From NCBI RefSeq assembly GCF_004912155.1, contig NZ_STGX01000011.1, positions 67,640 to 131,639 on the forward strand: 64,000 nt of DNA. The letters run 5' to 3'. Numbering within the stretch: the stretch's first letter is position 1; every line of letters starts with the position of its first letter. Below the pieces are notes generated by a model. That model saw only the letters and a list, made by a program, of their open reading frames with translations. It ran no database searches and was not told where the DNA came from. This stretch comes from Glycomyces paridis. GTDB lineage: Bacteria; Actinomycetota; Actinomycetes; Mycobacteriales; Micromonosporaceae. This document shows positions 25,300-36,508 of this stretch, in pieces. The position numbers and the translations under genes were made by a program.

Positions 25300-26277
25300 T
25301 TATTCGCGGTGTTCCATGGGGAGGCCGAAGAGGGGGAAGAGCTTGGGGGTGTCGAGGAAGTAGTTGAGGCCGGCGATCTTGCCTTGGGCGATCTCCAGGA
25401 TGGTGATGGACCAAGGGGTCCAGAGGCCCGGTTCGTCGTCGCTGGGCTTGTAGTGGCCGAAGGCGGGGTGGCCGTTGGCGTCCTCGACGCGGACGAGCTT
25501 GGAGCCGCGGCAGGCGGAACCGGTGCCGAGCAGGAACTCCACGACGCTGTCGTGGCCCTGGACCCACAGGGGGAACGGGGGCATCTGGAAGGCGACGTCG
25601 TCGGCGCACAGTGCGGTGAGGGCCTTGAGGTCGTAGGCCTCGAAGGCGCTGACGTAGCCGTCGATGAGCTTGCTCAGGTCGGCGTCGTCGATGGCGTAGG
25701 CGTCCGCGGGGCGGGCCTGGACCTGCTCCATGGTGGCGCGGGCGCGCTGGAGGGCGCTGTTGACGGAGGCGGGGCTGAGCTGGAGCGCCTCGGCGGTCTC
25801 GGCCGCCGAGAAGCGCAGGACCTCGCGCATGAGCATCACGGCGCGCTGCTTCGCGGGGAGGTGCTGGACGGCGGCGACGAACGCGAGCCGCAGCGTGTCC
25901 TTCGCTTCGGCCGCGGCGGCGGGGTCGGCGCCGAAGGCCATCGAGTCGGGGATCGGCTCGACCCACATGTAGTCGGGCTCGGGCGCGGGCAGCGGTGAGC
26001 CGGCGTCCGAGGCGGGGGCGAGGTCCATCGGCCGGGCCCGGCGCTGGGGGCCCTTGACCATGTCCAGGCACACGTTCGTGGTGATCTTGTACAGCCACGA
26101 ACGGAGGCTGGAGCGGCCCTCGAAGGAGGCGTAGGACTTCCAGGCCCGCGTGAAGGCCTCCTGCACGGCGTCCTCGGCCTCGAACGACGAGCCGAGCATC
26201 CGGTAGGCGTAGGCGCACAGCTCGCGCCGGTGCGGCTCGAACTCGGCGAGTATCTCGTCATTGAGCACAACGTTCAT
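25300..26277 (-). CDS. ECF sigma factor, SigG/SigX5-like, with SnoaL-like C-terminal domain
   Basis: A 325-residue sigma-70 factor. Region 2 (about 15-85) shows YRMLGSSFEAEDAVQEAF and SSLRSWLYKITTNVCLDMV. Region 4 (about 125-190) shows HLPAKQRAVMLMREVLRFS and a helix-turn-helix. A C-terminal SnoaL/NTF2-like domain (about 205-320) follows. This is the architecture of SigG-type ECF factors (TIGR02960-like), where the C-terminal domain replaces a classical anti-sigma factor. No anti-sigma gene is adjacent. The C-terminal domain likely senses a small ligand. The next gene on this strand is the GGDEF-EAL protein. Confidence 0.9.
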   Translation of the reverse strand: MNVVLNDEILAEFEPHRRELCAYAYRMLGSSFEAEDAVQEAFTRAWKSYASFEGRSSLRSWLYKITTNVCLDMVKGPQRRARPMDLAPASDAGSPLPAPEPDYMWVEPIPDSMAFGADPAAAAEAKDTLRLAFVAAVQHLPAKQRAVMLMREVLRFSAAETAEALQLSPASVNSALQRARATMEQVQARPADAYAIDDADLSKLIDGYVSAFEAYDLKALTALCADDVAFQMPPFPLWVQGHDSVVEFLLGTGSACRGSKLVRVEDANGHPAFGHYKPSDDEPGLWTPWSITILEIAQGKIAGLNYFLDTPKLFPLFGLPMEHRE

Positions 26278-26376
26278 GGCTCCAGCCTTGCACAGACCAC
26301 CGACACCTGTGAAGACGGTTCGCGCGCGATCGCGCTGGCCGCGGCCGCTCCGGCCGTTCCCTTGTGGCCGCGCCGG

Positions 26377-28404
26377 TCAGCGGCGGCCGCGGTGGTCGGC
26401 CATCCAGCGCTCGAACGCGTCGGGGCTCATGGGCTTGGCGAAGTGCCAGCCCTGGCCCGCGTGGCAGCCCCAGCCCTCCAGCTGCTTGCGCACCGCCTCG
26501 TCCTCGACCCCCTCGGCGACCACCTCGACGTCGAGCGCCCGGCCCAGGTCGATCGTGGTGGAGACGATCGCGGCGTTGTCGGGGTCGTCGACGAGGTTGG
26601 TGACGAAGGACTTGTCGATCTTGATCTCGGTGACCGGCAGCCGCCGCAGGTGCTGCATCGAGGAGAACCCGGTGCCGAAGTCGTCCAGGCTGATCCCCAC
26701 GCCGAGGTCGGAGAGGCGCTGCACGTTGACGACCACGCGCCGCGGGTCGGCCATCAGCGCGGACTCGGTGATCTCCAGCTGGAGCTTCGAGGCGTTCACC
26801 CCGTAGGCGTCGATCCGCTCGGTGAGGAAGTCGGTGAACTCCGGCGACTGGAGGTCGCGCACCGAGACGTTCACGGCCATGCGCAGGTCGTAGCCGGTCT
26901 CGTTCCAGGACCGGAGCTGGCGCAGGGCGATGTCCACGACCCGCTCGGTGAGCATCCGCATCACCGAGGAGTGCTCGGCGGTCTCGATAATCTCGGCGGG
27001 GTTCACCACGCCGCGCTCGGGGTGGTTGTAGCGCAGCAGCGCCTCGGCCCCGATGACCTCGCCGTCGGCGAGGCGCACCTGCGGCTGGTAGAAGAGGTTC
27101 ACACCGGGGGCGTCGGGGTGGTCGAGAGCGCGGCGCACGTCGCCGAGCAGGCGCAGGCGCTCGGGCGAGTGGTGGTCGTACTCGGGGGCGTAGCGCGCGA
27201 ACGAGGAGGCGCGCTGCTTCGACTCGTACATGGCGATGTCGGCGTGGCGGAACAGGGTCTGGAAGTCCTGGCCGTCGTCGGGGAAGACCGCGATGCCGAC
27301 CGAGCCGTCGACCTCGACGCTCGCGTCGCCGAGCACGATCGGCGCGTCCAGGCGGGCGCGGATCTCGCGGGCGCACTCCAGCGGGTCGGTCATGCCGTCG
27401 ATCTCGGCCCACACGAACGCGAACTCGTCGCCGCCCAGGCGCGCGATGGCCTTGCCGGGGGGCTTGTCGGCCAGGAACCGGTGGGCGAGCTCGACCAGGA
27501 GCTTGTCGCCGATCTCGTGCCCGAGCGCGGAGTTGACGTCGGCGAAGCGGTCGAGGTCGAGGATGAGCACGGCCACGGCCGTGTTCGTCTCGCCCGCGTC
27601 GATGAGCTTGGAGTCGACGAGCTCCTGGAAGCCCTTGCGGTTGAGCAGGCCGGTGAGCGGGTCGTGGTCGGCCTCGCGCTCGCGGTCGGCGGCGGCCTGG
27701 AGGATGCGGTAGACGCTGAAGATCGGGATGGCCGAGGCCGCGACCAGCCACCACGAGGACATCGCGGCGGTCGCCAGGATCGGGGCGATGGCGATCTGGG
27801 TGACGCGCAGGGCCCACTCGCTGCGGGCCCACTGCGCGAAGAGGTCGGTCCAGCCGCCGCCCAGGCGCAGGGCGGTGCGGGTGGCGACCAGGCCCCAGCT
27901 GACGAGGGTCCACACGATCCCGGCCGCGAAGACGGCGAACACCTGCGAGGCCGAGCCGGCCCACTCCCCCGCGCCGCCGAGCGCGTCCCACACCAGCCAG
28001 GCGAGCGCCAGCGCGATGCCCTGCTGGGACATGTTGAAGACGGTGCGCCAGCCCGCGGAGGAGATCTGGACGGAGAGGACGACGAGCGCCCCACACTGGA
28101 CGATGAGCGCGGGGAGGAAACCCCAGGTCACCATGGTCGCGAGGACGTAGACGAGGTAGATCGAGGCGATCGGGGACATCCACAGGCCGCCCCAGCGGGT
28201 GGGGCGCAGCTCGGCGACCAGGGCGAGGGCCGCGGTGAGCCAGAACGCGAAGGGCACGCCGAACCAGCCGCCCTCGGGCACCTCGCCTTCGGCGGTCACG
28301 GCGACGGCGCACACGATCGCGCCCACGGCGACCGCCGCCAGGAAGCCGTAGTAGCGGCCTGGATGCTCGCTGGGCGCAGTGTTGCGCATGAGCGTCGTGG
28401 CCAT
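26377..28404 (-). CDS. Membrane GGDEF-EAL cyclic di-GMP enzyme
   Basis: A 675-residue protein. About seven membrane spans (residues 18-235) precede a GGDEF domain (about 240-400) with an intact GGDEF motif (RLGGDEFAFVW) and an EAL domain (about 425-665) with an intact EAL motif (GAEALLRY) and DDFGTGFSS. It could therefore make or degrade cyclic di-GMP; dual or single activity cannot be told by sequence. Related membrane GGDEF-EAL proteins control development in actinomycetes. GGGAGGAG lies just before the ATG. Confidence 0.93.
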   Translation of the reverse strand: MATTLMRNTAPSEHPGRYYGFLAAVAVGAIVCAVAVTAEGEVPEGGWFGVPFAFWLTAALALVAELRPTRWGGLWMSPIASIYLVYVLATMVTWGFLPALIVQCGALVVLSVQISSAGWRTVFNMSQQGIALALAWLVWDALGGAGEWAGSASQVFAVFAAGIVWTLVSWGLVATRTALRLGGGWTDLFAQWARSEWALRVTQIAIAPILATAAMSSWWLVAASAIPIFSVYRILQAAADREREADHDPLTGLLNRKGFQELVDSKLIDAGETNTAVAVLILDLDRFADVNSALGHEIGDKLLVELAHRFLADKPPGKAIARLGGDEFAFVWAEIDGMTDPLECAREIRARLDAPIVLGDASVEVDGSVGIAVFPDDGQDFQTLFRHADIAMYESKQRASSFARYAPEYDHHSPERLRLLGDVRRALDHPDAPGVNLFYQPQVRLADGEVIGAEALLRYNHPERGVVNPAEIIETAEHSSVMRMLTERVVDIALRQLRSWNETGYDLRMAVNVSVRDLQSPEFTDFLTERIDAYGVNASKLQLEITESALMADPRRVVVNVQRLSDLGVGISLDDFGTGFSSMQHLRRLPVTEIKIDKSFVTNLVDDPDNAAIVSTTIDLGRALDVEVVAEGVEDEAVRKQLEGWGCHAGQGWHFAKPMSPDAFERWMADHRGRR

Positions 28405-28741
28405 ATCGCTCCTCCCACTGCCACACCGTTCCGCGGTGACGCGCCAGAATCACCTTGGACCAGTCGTGGCCGACTCCTCTGTCATATCGCGAATTTCGCT
28501 CCCAGACAACGCTGGGAGCACATGCGGCACACTTGTGACCAGGCGCGACATGCTCGTAACTGAAACCGTTATCCACCCGTTGCCGGCAGTCGGCCCCGGG
28601 GTCGATTTCGGACGCGGCGGCCCGTTCGGGCGAAGGGGTCCGGCCCGGCGGCGCGCTCGCGGCGACCGTCCACGGGATGACGCTGCCTTGTTGTAACGAG
28701 GCTCCCCCCTCACTGGAATACGGATCGTTACCGACTTGTGA
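28405..28741. other. Region between ligA and the GGDEF-EAL gene
   Basis: 337 bases without a gene. A perfect 8-bp hairpin (28498-28505 with 28512-28519) lies about 95-115 bases upstream of the GGDEF-EAL start, and may be an operator or leader structure. No BldD-type box was recognised. No terminator was seen for ligA. Confidence 0.4.
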
Positions 28742-31018
<2,277 letters not shown>

Positions 31019-31103
31019 TCAGCTGGGTCCGACGATTCGGGGAGGACGAAGCGGTAGATGTTCACATGAGGACTCGCATCGTCCCGTCCAAGCTTATGCA
31101 AGC

Positions 31104-31120
31104 CGTCACCTTCCGTTCAG
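31104..31120 (+). promoter_or_regulatory. Possible degenerate PHO box upstream of the PhoX-like gene
   Basis: CGTCACC (31104-31110) and GTTCAGG (31115-31121) are spaced 11 bases apart, near the GTTCACC direct-repeat pattern. An isolated GTTCAC lies at 31060-31065. The match is much weaker than the box at 146-167. Confidence 0.25.
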
Positions 31121-31242
31121 GTCGTGATTCCCTGCGACTCGCATCGGGCCGGGAGGATCGGCGGCGTAATGCGCGGCCCCGTCCCTCGAACCGCCCCGGC
31201 GCGGCTCGCAGGCCGCGCATCGGCACCGAAGGAGCTCAGGCT

Positions 31243-32637
31243 GTGGTGACTCTGACGACCGGCGGCGCGAACCGCCGGAGCTTCCTGCGCCGCGGCGCCG
31301 CCGCGGGCGGGCGTTTCGCGGTCGGCGCGATGGAGGGCCTGTCGGCCCGCGCCGTGCGGGCCCGGGACGGCGAGCGCGACCGGGTGAGCCCGGGCAACGG
31401 CGGGTACGGCGACCTGCGGGCCCTGACGCGGACCGATCCGGATTCGGGCGCGTCGCGGACGCTGCTGCTGCCCGAGGGCTTCGACTTCGCGGTGTGCTCC
31501 GCGGCGGGCTCGCCCATGCGGGACAAGGTCCCCACGCCGCCGGCGCACGGCGGCATGGCCTGCTTCGCGACCGGGCGCGCCGGGGAGTGGCGGCTCGTGC
31601 GCGGCCACGGCGCGCGGACGGCCGCGGCCGAGGAGGGGCGCGGCTACGACGCGCTGGGGGCGGGCGCGACGACGACGTTGAAGGTGCGCTGGGAGGACGG
31701 CGCGCCGCGCTTCGAGGAGGTCTGGCGGTCCCTTTCGGGCACCGTTGCCGCTCGCGCGGGCGGGCCGACCCCGTGGGGCTCGTGGCTCTCGTGCGAGGCG
31801 ACCACGGCCGGGACGGGCGCGGGCTGGGCCCGCGACCACGGCTACGCGTTCGAGGTCCCTTCGGCCGAGGAGGGCGAGGTGGAGCCCTTGCCGCTCAAGG
31901 CGATGGGCCGCTTCGTGCACGAGGCGGTGGCGGTGGACCCGCGTTCGGGCGCGGTGTACCAGACCGAGGATCAGCGCACGGCCGGGTTCTACCGGTACGT
32001 GCCCGACGCGCCGGGCGACCTGGCCGGGGGCGGCCGGCTGGAGATGCTCAAGGTCGGCGGCGCGTGGAACTTCGACACGCGCACCGGGCAGCGCTCCGGG
32101 CGGTCCCTGGCGGCCGAGTGGGTCGCGGTCGACGACCCGGACCCGGCGGGTGCCGAAGCGGACGAGCTGGCGGTGTTCAACCAGGGCTGGGCGCGCGGTG
32201 CGGCGGTGTTCGGGCGGCTCGAAGGCTGCTTCTACGCCGACGGCGCGGTCTACTTCGCCTCCGCCTCGGGCGGCGACGAGGGCGAGGGCCAGCTGTGGGA
32301 GTACCGGCCGCTGGGGCGCGGAGGCGGGACGCTGACGCTGGTGTTCGAGTCCCCCGACGCGGCGCTGCTGTCCTATCCGGACGCCGTCGCGGTCTCCCCG
32401 GGCGGGAACCTCATCCTGTGCGAGAACGCCGGGGCCGCTCCGGCGCTGCGGGGCGCGACGCGGGAGGGCGAGGTCTTCCCGCTGGCCCGCGGTGAGGACG
32501 GCGCCGCGTGGCGCGGGGCCTGCTTCTCCCCCGACGGGCGGGTCCTGTTCGCGAACCTCCAGGACCGCGGCGACGGGGCGCAGGAGTCGGCCGTGACCGT
32601 GGCGGTGTGGGGCCCCTGGAGCAAGGGCGTGCTCTGA
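31243..32637 (+). CDS. Tat-exported PhoX-like (DUF839) phosphatase
   Basis: The GTG at 31243 (AAGGAG 8 bases upstream) gives 464 residues. The N-terminus carries a twin-arginine motif, NRRSFLRRG, followed by a short hydrophobic stretch, so Tat export is likely. The rest is a beta-propeller of the PhoX/DUF839 family, with SWLSCEATT, FVHEAVAVDP, VYQTEDQRTAGFYRYVP and the C-terminal CFSPDGRVLFANLQ segment. PhoX enzymes are Ca2+/Fe-dependent alkaline phosphatases induced by phosphate starvation. Activity here is not certain because DUF839 also includes relatives of unknown function. It is monocistronic, with its own terminator. Confidence 0.82.
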   Translation: MVTLTTGGANRRSFLRRGAAAGGRFAVGAMEGLSARAVRARDGERDRVSPGNGGYGDLRALTRTDPDSGASRTLLLPEGFDFAVCSAAGSPMRDKVPTPPAHGGMACFATGRAGEWRLVRGHGARTAAAEEGRGYDALGAGATTTLKVRWEDGAPRFEEVWRSLSGTVAARAGGPTPWGSWLSCEATTAGTGAGWARDHGYAFEVPSAEEGEVEPLPLKAMGRFVHEAVAVDPRSGAVYQTEDQRTAGFYRYVPDAPGDLAGGGRLEMLKVGGAWNFDTRTGQRSGRSLAAEWVAVDDPDPAGAEADELAVFNQGWARGAAVFGRLEGCFYADGAVYFASASGGDEGEGQLWEYRPLGRGGGTLTLVFESPDAALLSYPDAVAVSPGGNLILCENAGAAPALRGATREGEVFPLARGEDGAAWRGACFSPDGRVLFANLQDRGDGAQESAVTVAVWGPWSKGVL

Positions 32638-32667
32638 GACGACGTGCGCTGAGGCATTGACGAAGAC

Positions 32668-32697
32668 GAAGGGCCCGGCCGGGCGGCCGGGCCCTTC
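32668..32697. terminator. Terminator after the PhoX-like gene
   Basis: A perfect 13-bp stem (32668-32680 with 32685-32697) and a 4-base loop. Confidence 0.8.
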
Positions 32698-32829
32698 GCG
32701 TGTCCAGGTTCCGTTCGCGTCCGCGCACGGCGAGGCCTTTTCGCGTGCGAGGCGGCGGCGCCGTGGATTCGGTCCGGCGGGGCTCGGTGGGCGTTCCTGC
32801 GAGGGCCCGCGGGCCGACACGCCGCATAT

Positions 32830-32845
32830 TTCAACACGTGATGAA
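32830..32845 (+). promoter_or_regulatory. Putative TetR operator overlapping the -35 of the ABC-2 operon
   Basis: TTCAACACGTGATGAA is a 16-bp imperfect palindrome (14 of 16 positions symmetric). It covers the likely -35, while TAGCTT (32855-32860) is a good -10. The operon ends with a TetR gene, so autoregulation is likely. Confidence 0.5.
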
Positions 32846-32894
32846 TTTCTGTGGTAGCTTGAGGGCATCAGACGTCGCTGCACTGGAGGACGAC

Positions 32895-33626
32895 ATGCCA
32901 CCCACCCCCGACACCGCGATCGAGGTCCGCGACCTCGTGGTCGACCGCGGCAAGAAACCCGTGCTCAAAGGCGTGTCGACCGCCGTCGCCGCGGGCACCG
33001 TCACCGGCCTGCTCGGGCCCTCAGGCTCCGGCAAGACCACCTTCATCAGAGCCGTCGTGGGCACGCAGAAGGTCAAGTCCGGCACCGTCGAGGTCCTCGG
33101 GCGCCCCGCCGGGTCCAAGCCGCTGCGCAGCCGCGTCGCCTACGTCACCCAGGACGCCTCGATCTACCCCGACCTGTCGGTGAAGGCGAACGTCGCCTAC
33201 TTCGCCGCCCTCTACGGGCGCGGCCGGTCCGAGGCGGCGGCCGCGATCGAGCGCGTCGGCATGGCCGACCACGCCGACCACCTCGCGGGGAACCTCTCCG
33301 GCGGCCAGAAGACCCGCACCTCGCTCGCGTGCGCGCTCGTCATCGAGCCGGAGGTCCTCGTCCTCGACGAGCCCACCGTGGGCCTCGACCCGGTCATCCG
33401 CGAGGAGCTGTGGGACCAGTTCAGGGAGCTCGCCCGCCAGGGCGCCACGCTCCTGGTCTCCAGCCACGTCATGGACGAGGCCGACCGCTGCGACCGCCTG
33501 CTCCTGCTGCGCGAGGGCCGGTTCATCGCCGACGACACGCCCGCCGACCTGCGGGCGGCCACCGGCACCGCGAACCTCGAAGCCGCGTTCCTCCACCTCA
33601 TCCGCGACCTCGAGAGGGCGGACTAG
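32895..33626 (+). CDS. ABC-2 type exporter, ATP-binding protein
   Basis: A 243-residue ATP-binding protein. Walker A is GPSGSGKTT (about 40-48), the signature LSGGQKTRTSLA is intact, Walker B is VLVLDEPTVGLDP, and the switch His is in VSSHVMDEADRC. The DEADRC form is typical of drug/daunorubicin-type exporters. It pairs with the permease that follows 3 bases after its stop. GGAGGA lies before the ATG. A longer frame starting at 32700 is rejected because it reaches upstream of the promoter. Confidence 0.93.
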   Translation: MPPTPDTAIEVRDLVVDRGKKPVLKGVSTAVAAGTVTGLLGPSGSGKTTFIRAVVGTQKVKSGTVEVLGRPAGSKPLRSRVAYVTQDASIYPDLSVKANVAYFAALYGRGRSEAAAAIERVGMADHADHLAGNLSGGQKTRTSLACALVIEPEVLVLDEPTVGLDPVIREELWDQFRELARQGATLLVSSHVMDEADRCDRLLLLREGRFIADDTPADLRAATGTANLEAAFLHLIRDLERAD

Positions 33627-33628
33627 CC

Positions 33629-34366
33629 ATGTCGATCCGCATCACGTTCATCACCGCGGGCCGCATCCTGCGCCAGCTGCTCAACGACCACCGCACGGTC
33701 GGGCTCATCCTGGCCGTCCCTGCGCTCATCATCGCCCTCATCAGCGCCATCATGGACGACGCGCCGGAGGTCTTCGACAAGACCGGCCTCATCCTCCTGG
33801 CGGCCTTCCCGTTCATGCTCATGTTCATGATCACCTCGATCACGCTCCTGCGCGAGCGCACCGGCGGGACGCTGGAGCGGCTCATGACCACGCCGACGGG
33901 GAAGCTCGACCTCGTGGTCGGCTACGCGCTGGCGTTCGGCGCCGCGGCGGCGGCGCAGACGACCGTGGCGGCCACCGTCGCGTTCGCGTTCCTAGGCCTC
34001 GACGCGGCCGGCCCGGCGTGGGCGGTCTTCCTCATCTGCATCGTGACCGCGCTGTTCGGGATGGCGCTGGGGCTGTTCGTGTCGGCCTTCGCGACCACGG
34101 AGTTCCAGGCTGTGCAGTTCATGCCCGTCTTCGTCGTCCCGCAGCTGTTCCTGTGCGGGCTCATCTGGCCCGCCGACCAGATGGCGGGCTGGCTCCAGGG
34201 CGTCTCCGACGCGCTGCCGCTCACCTACGCGGTCAAGGCGCTCGCGGAGGTGCAGGTCAATCCTGAGGTCACCGGAGCGATGTGGGGGGACCTCGCGGTG
34301 GTGTTCGCTGCGGTCCTCGTCGCAACGGTCCTCGGAGCCGCGACGCTGCGGCGGCGCACGAACTAG
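33629..34366 (+). CDS. ABC-2 type exporter, permease
   Basis: A 245-residue ABC-2 membrane protein with about six spans (20-40, 55-75, 100-125, 132-155, 165-185, 220-240). The central RERTGGTLERLMTTP motif is typical of the family. With the upstream ATPase it forms an export pump; substrates of this group are often drugs, antibiotics or lipids. It lies between the ATPase and the TetR regulator in one operon. Confidence 0.92.
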   Translation: MSIRITFITAGRILRQLLNDHRTVGLILAVPALIIALISAIMDDAPEVFDKTGLILLAAFPFMLMFMITSITLLRERTGGTLERLMTTPTGKLDLVVGYALAFGAAAAAQTTVAATVAFAFLGLDAAGPAWAVFLICIVTALFGMALGLFVSAFATTEFQAVQFMPVFVVPQLFLCGLIWPADQMAGWLQGVSDALPLTYAVKALAEVQVNPEVTGAMWGDLAVVFAAVLVATVLGAATLRRRTN

Positions 34367-34375
34367 GGTCGGTGC

Positions 34376-34996
34376 GTGGCAAGAGCGAAGCGCGCCGGAC
34401 GGCGATCAGGCAATCCCGACACCCGGGCCGAGATCCTGGCCGCCGCCCGGCGCCTGTTCGCCGAGGAGGGCTTCGAGTCGGTGTCCATGCGCCGCATAGC
34501 CGCCGAGGCCGGCGTGGACCCCTCGCTCATCCACCACTACTTCGGGTCGAAGGACGACCTGTTCCTGGCCGCGATCGAGCTGCCGATGGACCCGGCCCCC
34601 GAGGTCGAGGGGGTCCTCAAGGGACAGGATCTGGAGGGGGCTGGCGGGCGGCTCATGCACGCGTTCGTCGCGATCTGGGACGGCCCGCACCAGGACAAGC
34701 TGCTCGCGATGGTCCGCTCCAGCCTCTCCAAGCCCGCCATGGCGTTCGTGCTGCGCCAGCTGTTCGAGCACCGGATCGTCACGACCGTGGAGCGGACGCT
34801 GGGCGACCAGGTCGACCACATCCCGGTCCGGGCGGGCTTCATCGGCAGCCAGGTGTTCGGCCTGGTCGTGACCCGCTACATCCTCAAGCTCGAACCGCTG
34901 GCGTCACTGAACGCCGAGGAGCTGGCCGAGACGGTGGGCCCCACGATCGACCGCTACCTGACGATGCCGGTGGACCGCCTGCTCGAAGGCCGCTGA
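34376..34996 (+). CDS. TetR-family repressor of the ABC-2 operon
   Basis: A 206-residue TetR protein. Its N-terminal helix-turn-helix reads TRAEILAAARRLFAEEGFESVSM...AGVDPSLIHHYFGSKDDLF (about 17-60), and a helical ligand-binding domain follows. The GTG start is 9 bases after the permease stop. As the last gene of the operon it probably represses it, with the palindrome at 32830-32845 as operator. Ligand release by the exported compound would be the usual logic. The ligand is unknown. Confidence 0.93.
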   Translation: MARAKRAGRRSGNPDTRAEILAAARRLFAEEGFESVSMRRIAAEAGVDPSLIHHYFGSKDDLFLAAIELPMDPAPEVEGVLKGQDLEGAGGRLMHAFVAIWDGPHQDKLLAMVRSSLSKPAMAFVLRQLFEHRIVTTVERTLGDQVDHIPVRAGFIGSQVFGLVVTRYILKLEPLASLNAEELAETVGPTIDRYLTMPVDRLLEGR

Positions 34997-35083
34997 GGTC
35001 TTGACGGTCTCCTGACGGACCCGAACGCGAATCGGCCTCGCGAGGCACCCGGCCGCGGGAGGCCCGGGCCTACACTGGGCCGC

Positions 35084-36100
35084 ATGCCGATCCTCGACAG
35101 CGCCATCTACCGCAAGGGCGTCCGCGAATCGCACCACGTCACCCTCGACCAGACCTTCGAGGACCTCCACGAGCACGGCGGGTTCGCCTGGATCGGGCTC
35201 TACCGCCCGACGAGCGCCGAACTCGCGGCCGTCGCCGAGGAGTTCGAACTCCACCACCTGGCCGTCCAGGACGCCCGCGCCGGACACCAGCGCCCCAAGC
35301 TCGAACGCTACGGCGACACGCTCTTCGTGGTCCTCAAGGCCGCCAGGTACCTCGACGAGCCCGAGCAGGTCGAGTTCGGCGAGGTCCACCTCTTCATCGG
35401 CCCGAACTTCGCGATCACGATCCGCCACGCCGAGACCCCGGACCTCCCGGCCGTGCGCCGCCGCCTCGAATCCGAGCCCGACCTCCTCGCGCTGGGCCCG
35501 CAGGCGGTGCTCTACGCCGTCCTCGACGAGGTCGTGCGCGGCTACCGGCCGGTGATCGCCGGGCTGGAGAACGACATCGACGAGATCGAGGAGGCCATGT
35601 TCTCCGGCGACGCCAACGTGACCCAGCGGATCTACGAGCTGTTCCGCGAAGCGATGGGCTTCCAGCGGGCCACGCACCCGCTCGTCGCCGTCATGCGGTC
35701 GCTGGAGGCCGGCTTCGACAAGTACGGGGTCGACCTGGAGCTGCGCCGCGACATGCGCGACGTGCTCGACAACGTGCTCAAGGCCGTCGAGCGCGCCGAC
35801 ACGTTCCGTGCCCTCCTCCAGAACGCCCTCACCGTCCACTCGACCCTGGTGACCCAGGCCCAGAACGACGAGATGCACCGCCTCGCGGCCGAGACCCACG
35901 AGCAGGGCGACCAGGTCAAGAAGATCAGCTCCTGGGCGGCGATCCTCTTCACGCCCGGCCTGGTCAGCGGCATCTACGGCATGAACTTCACCCACATGCC
36001 CGAACTGGCCTGGCCGCTCGGCTACCCGATGGCACTGGGCCTGATGGTCGTCTCGGCGCTGATCCTGTACGCGGTCTTCAAGCGCCACAACTGGCTCTGA
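35084..36100 (+). CDS. corA: CorA Mg2+/divalent metal channel
   Basis: A 338-residue CorA. A large N-terminal cytoplasmic domain (about 1-270) is followed by two C-terminal spans, with the diagnostic GMN motif in IYGMNFTHMPE at the end of the first. It forms a pentameric Mg2+ (and Co2+/Ni2+) channel. A -10-like TACACT ends 7 bases before the ATG and there is no ribosome site, suggesting a leaderless mRNA. The window thus carries two Mg2+ systems, with mgtE at 3.5 kb. Confidence 0.95.
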   Translation: MPILDSAIYRKGVRESHHVTLDQTFEDLHEHGGFAWIGLYRPTSAELAAVAEEFELHHLAVQDARAGHQRPKLERYGDTLFVVLKAARYLDEPEQVEFGEVHLFIGPNFAITIRHAETPDLPAVRRRLESEPDLLALGPQAVLYAVLDEVVRGYRPVIAGLENDIDEIEEAMFSGDANVTQRIYELFREAMGFQRATHPLVAVMRSLEAGFDKYGVDLELRRDMRDVLDNVLKAVERADTFRALLQNALTVHSTLVTQAQNDEMHRLAAETHEQGDQVKKISSWAAILFTPGLVSGIYGMNFTHMPELAWPLGYPMALGLMVVSALILYAVFKRHNWL

Positions 36101-36112
36101 CCTCAGCCGAGG

Positions 36113-36508
36113 TCACTCGCCCGGTGCGACCACCGACTGCCCGGCCGCGTCGGCGTAGGCGGCCAGGCGCCGGTCGTAGGTGACGAAGGCGTGCAATTCC
36201 TCCCGCAGCAGGTCGGCGGTCGCGAGGTGCAGCGCGTCGAACGACCGCAGCTGCGGGTACCGGTACCCGGCGGCCTTCGATCGCACCTCTGCGGTCATGT
36301 CGAGTCGGTGGATCCGCGCGAGCACCTGCGGCAGGTCGTCGAGGAGGTGCGGGGCGTCGCGGTGCAGCGCCCGCGCCATCTCGACTTCGAGGAGCGCGCT
36401 CGACACCTTGGGGACGCCGGCCCTGTCCCCGAGCCACTTCACCAGTGCCGCGGACTCGTTCTCGACCTTCAGCAGCTTGATGACCGCGCAGCTGTCGAGG
36501 TAGATCAC
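36113..36508 (-). CDS. vapC: VapC-type PIN-domain toxin
   Basis: A 131-residue PIN-domain RNase. The acidic residues are Asp in VIYLDSCAVIKL, Glu in LLEVEMARAL, Asp in SFDALHLATA and Asp in VTYDRRL. The GTG start overlaps the antitoxin stop as GTGA. VapC toxins cleave tRNA or rRNA when freed from VapB. The pair follows corA convergently and its operator precedes vapB. A larger frame to 36796 is not real. Confidence 0.9.
   Translation of the reverse strand: MIYLDSCAVIKLLKVENESAALVKWLGDRAGVPKVSSALLEVEMARALHRDAPHLLDDLPQVLARIHRLDMTAEVRSKAAGYRYPQLRSFDALHLATADLLREELHAFVTYDRRLAAYADAAGQSVVAPGE

Noticed and set aside
31096-31160. ATG 31096 or 31066 as start of the PhoX-like gene
   Set aside because: The extra residues have no signal-peptide character. 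The GTG at 31243 has a good ribosome site just before the Tat motif.
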